Below are positions 63,333 through 64,000 of a DNA stretch of 64,000 bases, one piece after another. A model generated the notes under the pieces. It saw nothing but the letters and a program-made list of their open reading frames with translations. It had not been told where the DNA came from and ran no database searches. The DNA is from Streptomyces tirandamycinicus. GTDB taxonomy: Bacteria; Actinomycetota; Actinomycetes; Streptomycetales; Streptomycetaceae. Location: positions 5,343,001-5,407,000 of the forward strand of contig NZ_CP029188.1 in NCBI RefSeq assembly GCF_003097515.1, written 5' to 3'. The number at the start of each line of letters is the position of its first letter. Position 1 is the first letter of the stretch. The translations under genes and the position numbers were made by a program.

Positions 63333-64000
63333 TCATCTGATCTGCACGCCTGGAGCCATGTAGCCGTCCTTGGCAGGAATTTTGCCCTCCACAATGTCCT
63401 TATGGGTCACTGGCGCACCGGGGTCCGTGGGTTTGCCGTCGAGCGCCTCCGCCCCTGAGTCGCCCTTGATGCCCGATGGTCCGTACGCCGTGATGGCCTG
63501 GCCCTGGCTGCTGCCGGGCCCATGGATCACGACGACGTCGTCGCCCTGTCGGAAGATGAGCTTCCCGGCCGTGCCCGTCGACTGGTACACCGCGTCCGGT
63601 TGTTTGAGGATCTCCAGCACTCGCTCGTCGGTGAAGGCGTGCATCTCGTCCCCGTGGTACTTGGCGTGCTTCTTGAACTCGCCGTTCTGCGCCCTGTCGA
63701 TGACATCGTCCACGACCTTGTCGAGCCGCTTCCGGGCCTTCTCCTCCTTCGTGTACTTGGGCATGAGCCCCAGCGGGTCGCACGTCGTGTACGGGTTGTC
63801 CACATAGCCGACGGGGTTCGGCGCGGGAGCGAGCCCGAGCGGGTCGGGGGAGGCGTAGCGGCCGGTCTCGGGATCGTAGTGGCGGAAGCAGTTGTAGTGG
63901 AGGCCGGTCTCGGGGTCGTAGTACTGGCCGGGGAAGCGGAGCGGGGTGTAGGCGCTGCTGTCGCGGGCCCAGGCGGTGGTGCCCCAGAGCGTGCTCCGGC
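63333..64000 (-). CDS. RHS-family polymorphic toxin, C-terminal part (5' end outside window)
   Basis: Open from the window edge to a stop at 63333. The visible part has the RHS core end (TPLRFPGQYYDPETGLHYNCFRHYDPETGRYASPDPLGL) and a DPLGLMPKY-type junction, after which a toxin module of ~145 residues starts. The module (KARKRLDKVVDDVIDRAQNG, HGDEMHAFTDERVLEILKQ, GKLIFRQGDDVVVIHGPG, GQAITAYGPSG) resembles BECR/RNase-fold toxin ends but its family is unknown to me. The core autocleaves and releases the toxin in other cases. Confidence 0.85.
   Translation of the reverse strand, partial: RSTLWGTTAWARDSSAYTPLRFPGQYYDPETGLHYNCFRHYDPETGRYASPDPLGLAPAPNPVGYVDNPYTTCDPLGLMPKYTKEEKARKRLDKVVDDVIDRAQNGEFKKHAKYHGDEMHAFTDERVLEILKQPDAVYQSTGTAGKLIFRQGDDVVVIHGPGSSQGQAITAYGPSGIKGDSGAEALDGKPTDPGAPVTHKDIVEGKIPAKDGYMAPGVQIR

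Overview
The window is Streptomyces chromosome. Evidence: very high G+C with strong third-position GC bias, frequent GTG/TTG starts, and Streptomyces-type genes such as sepH, cutR/cutS, actinobacterial ferrochelatase and many DUF proteins of the M. tuberculosis Rv2689c-Rv2702 / S. coelicolor SCO5850-5901 syntenic block. No tRNA, rRNA or CRISPR array was seen.

Layout. (1) 1-11255: right-hand part of an integrated, decaying conjugative element. It carries a run of transfer genes (SpdB-like membrane protein, SLT/NlpC hydrolase, replication-relaxation protein, 5'-truncated VirD4-type ATPase), an IS21-like end, frameshifted gyrB-like and SUKH-immunity pseudogenes, a DNA methyltransferase with its companion gene, and a large serine integrase. 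The integrase lacks its catalytic N-terminus exactly where the element abuts the 3' two thirds of a host thymidine kinase gene. (2) 12164-44774: core chromosome. Contents are two secreted peptidases (M14, S8), VOC protein, sulfurtransferase, sepH, lactone oxidase, MFS exporter, ferrochelatase, inositol monophosphatase, cutRS, DUF4193, DUF3093, thioesterase, dut, DUF3710, kdpDE, OB-fold protein, DUF3159, two TrkA proteins, a KimA-like potassium transporter and a TRAM-domain RNA methyltransferase. (3) about 44775-60912: a genomic island at the 3' end of the methyltransferase gene, bounded on the right by a diverged copy of that gene's last ~60 bp and flanked by 11-bp-phased TGACGC repeats. It carries a RHH/Doc toxin-antitoxin pair, an IS5-type remnant and an 11-gene minus-strand directon, plus a divergent LysR regulator and a YeiH-type exporter. 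(4) 61207-64000: an MFS pseudogene, a RibD/DHFR-like reductase, and the C-terminus of an RHS polymorphic toxin with its likely immunity gene.

Most interesting system: the island directon (57878 to 46259) reads GntR/UTRA regulator, AprA/fumarate-reductase-like flavoprotein, HEAT-repeat protein, two-cluster ferredoxin, sulfonate-type ABC binding protein fused to a NosL-like domain, permease, ATPase, 7Fe ferredoxin, 2-oxoacid:ferredoxin oxidoreductase alpha and beta, and an Mrp Fe-S carrier. Nearly every junction is a 4-nt overlap or a short gap. With the divergent sulfite/sulfate-exporter-like YeiH it looks like an uncharacterised, ferredoxin-dependent organosulfur (or similar oxyanion) assimilation pathway moving on a mobile island. 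That function is inference.

The second striking point is the serine integrase whose coding sequence appears to be split by its own attachment site in the thymidine kinase gene, which would switch it off on integration.
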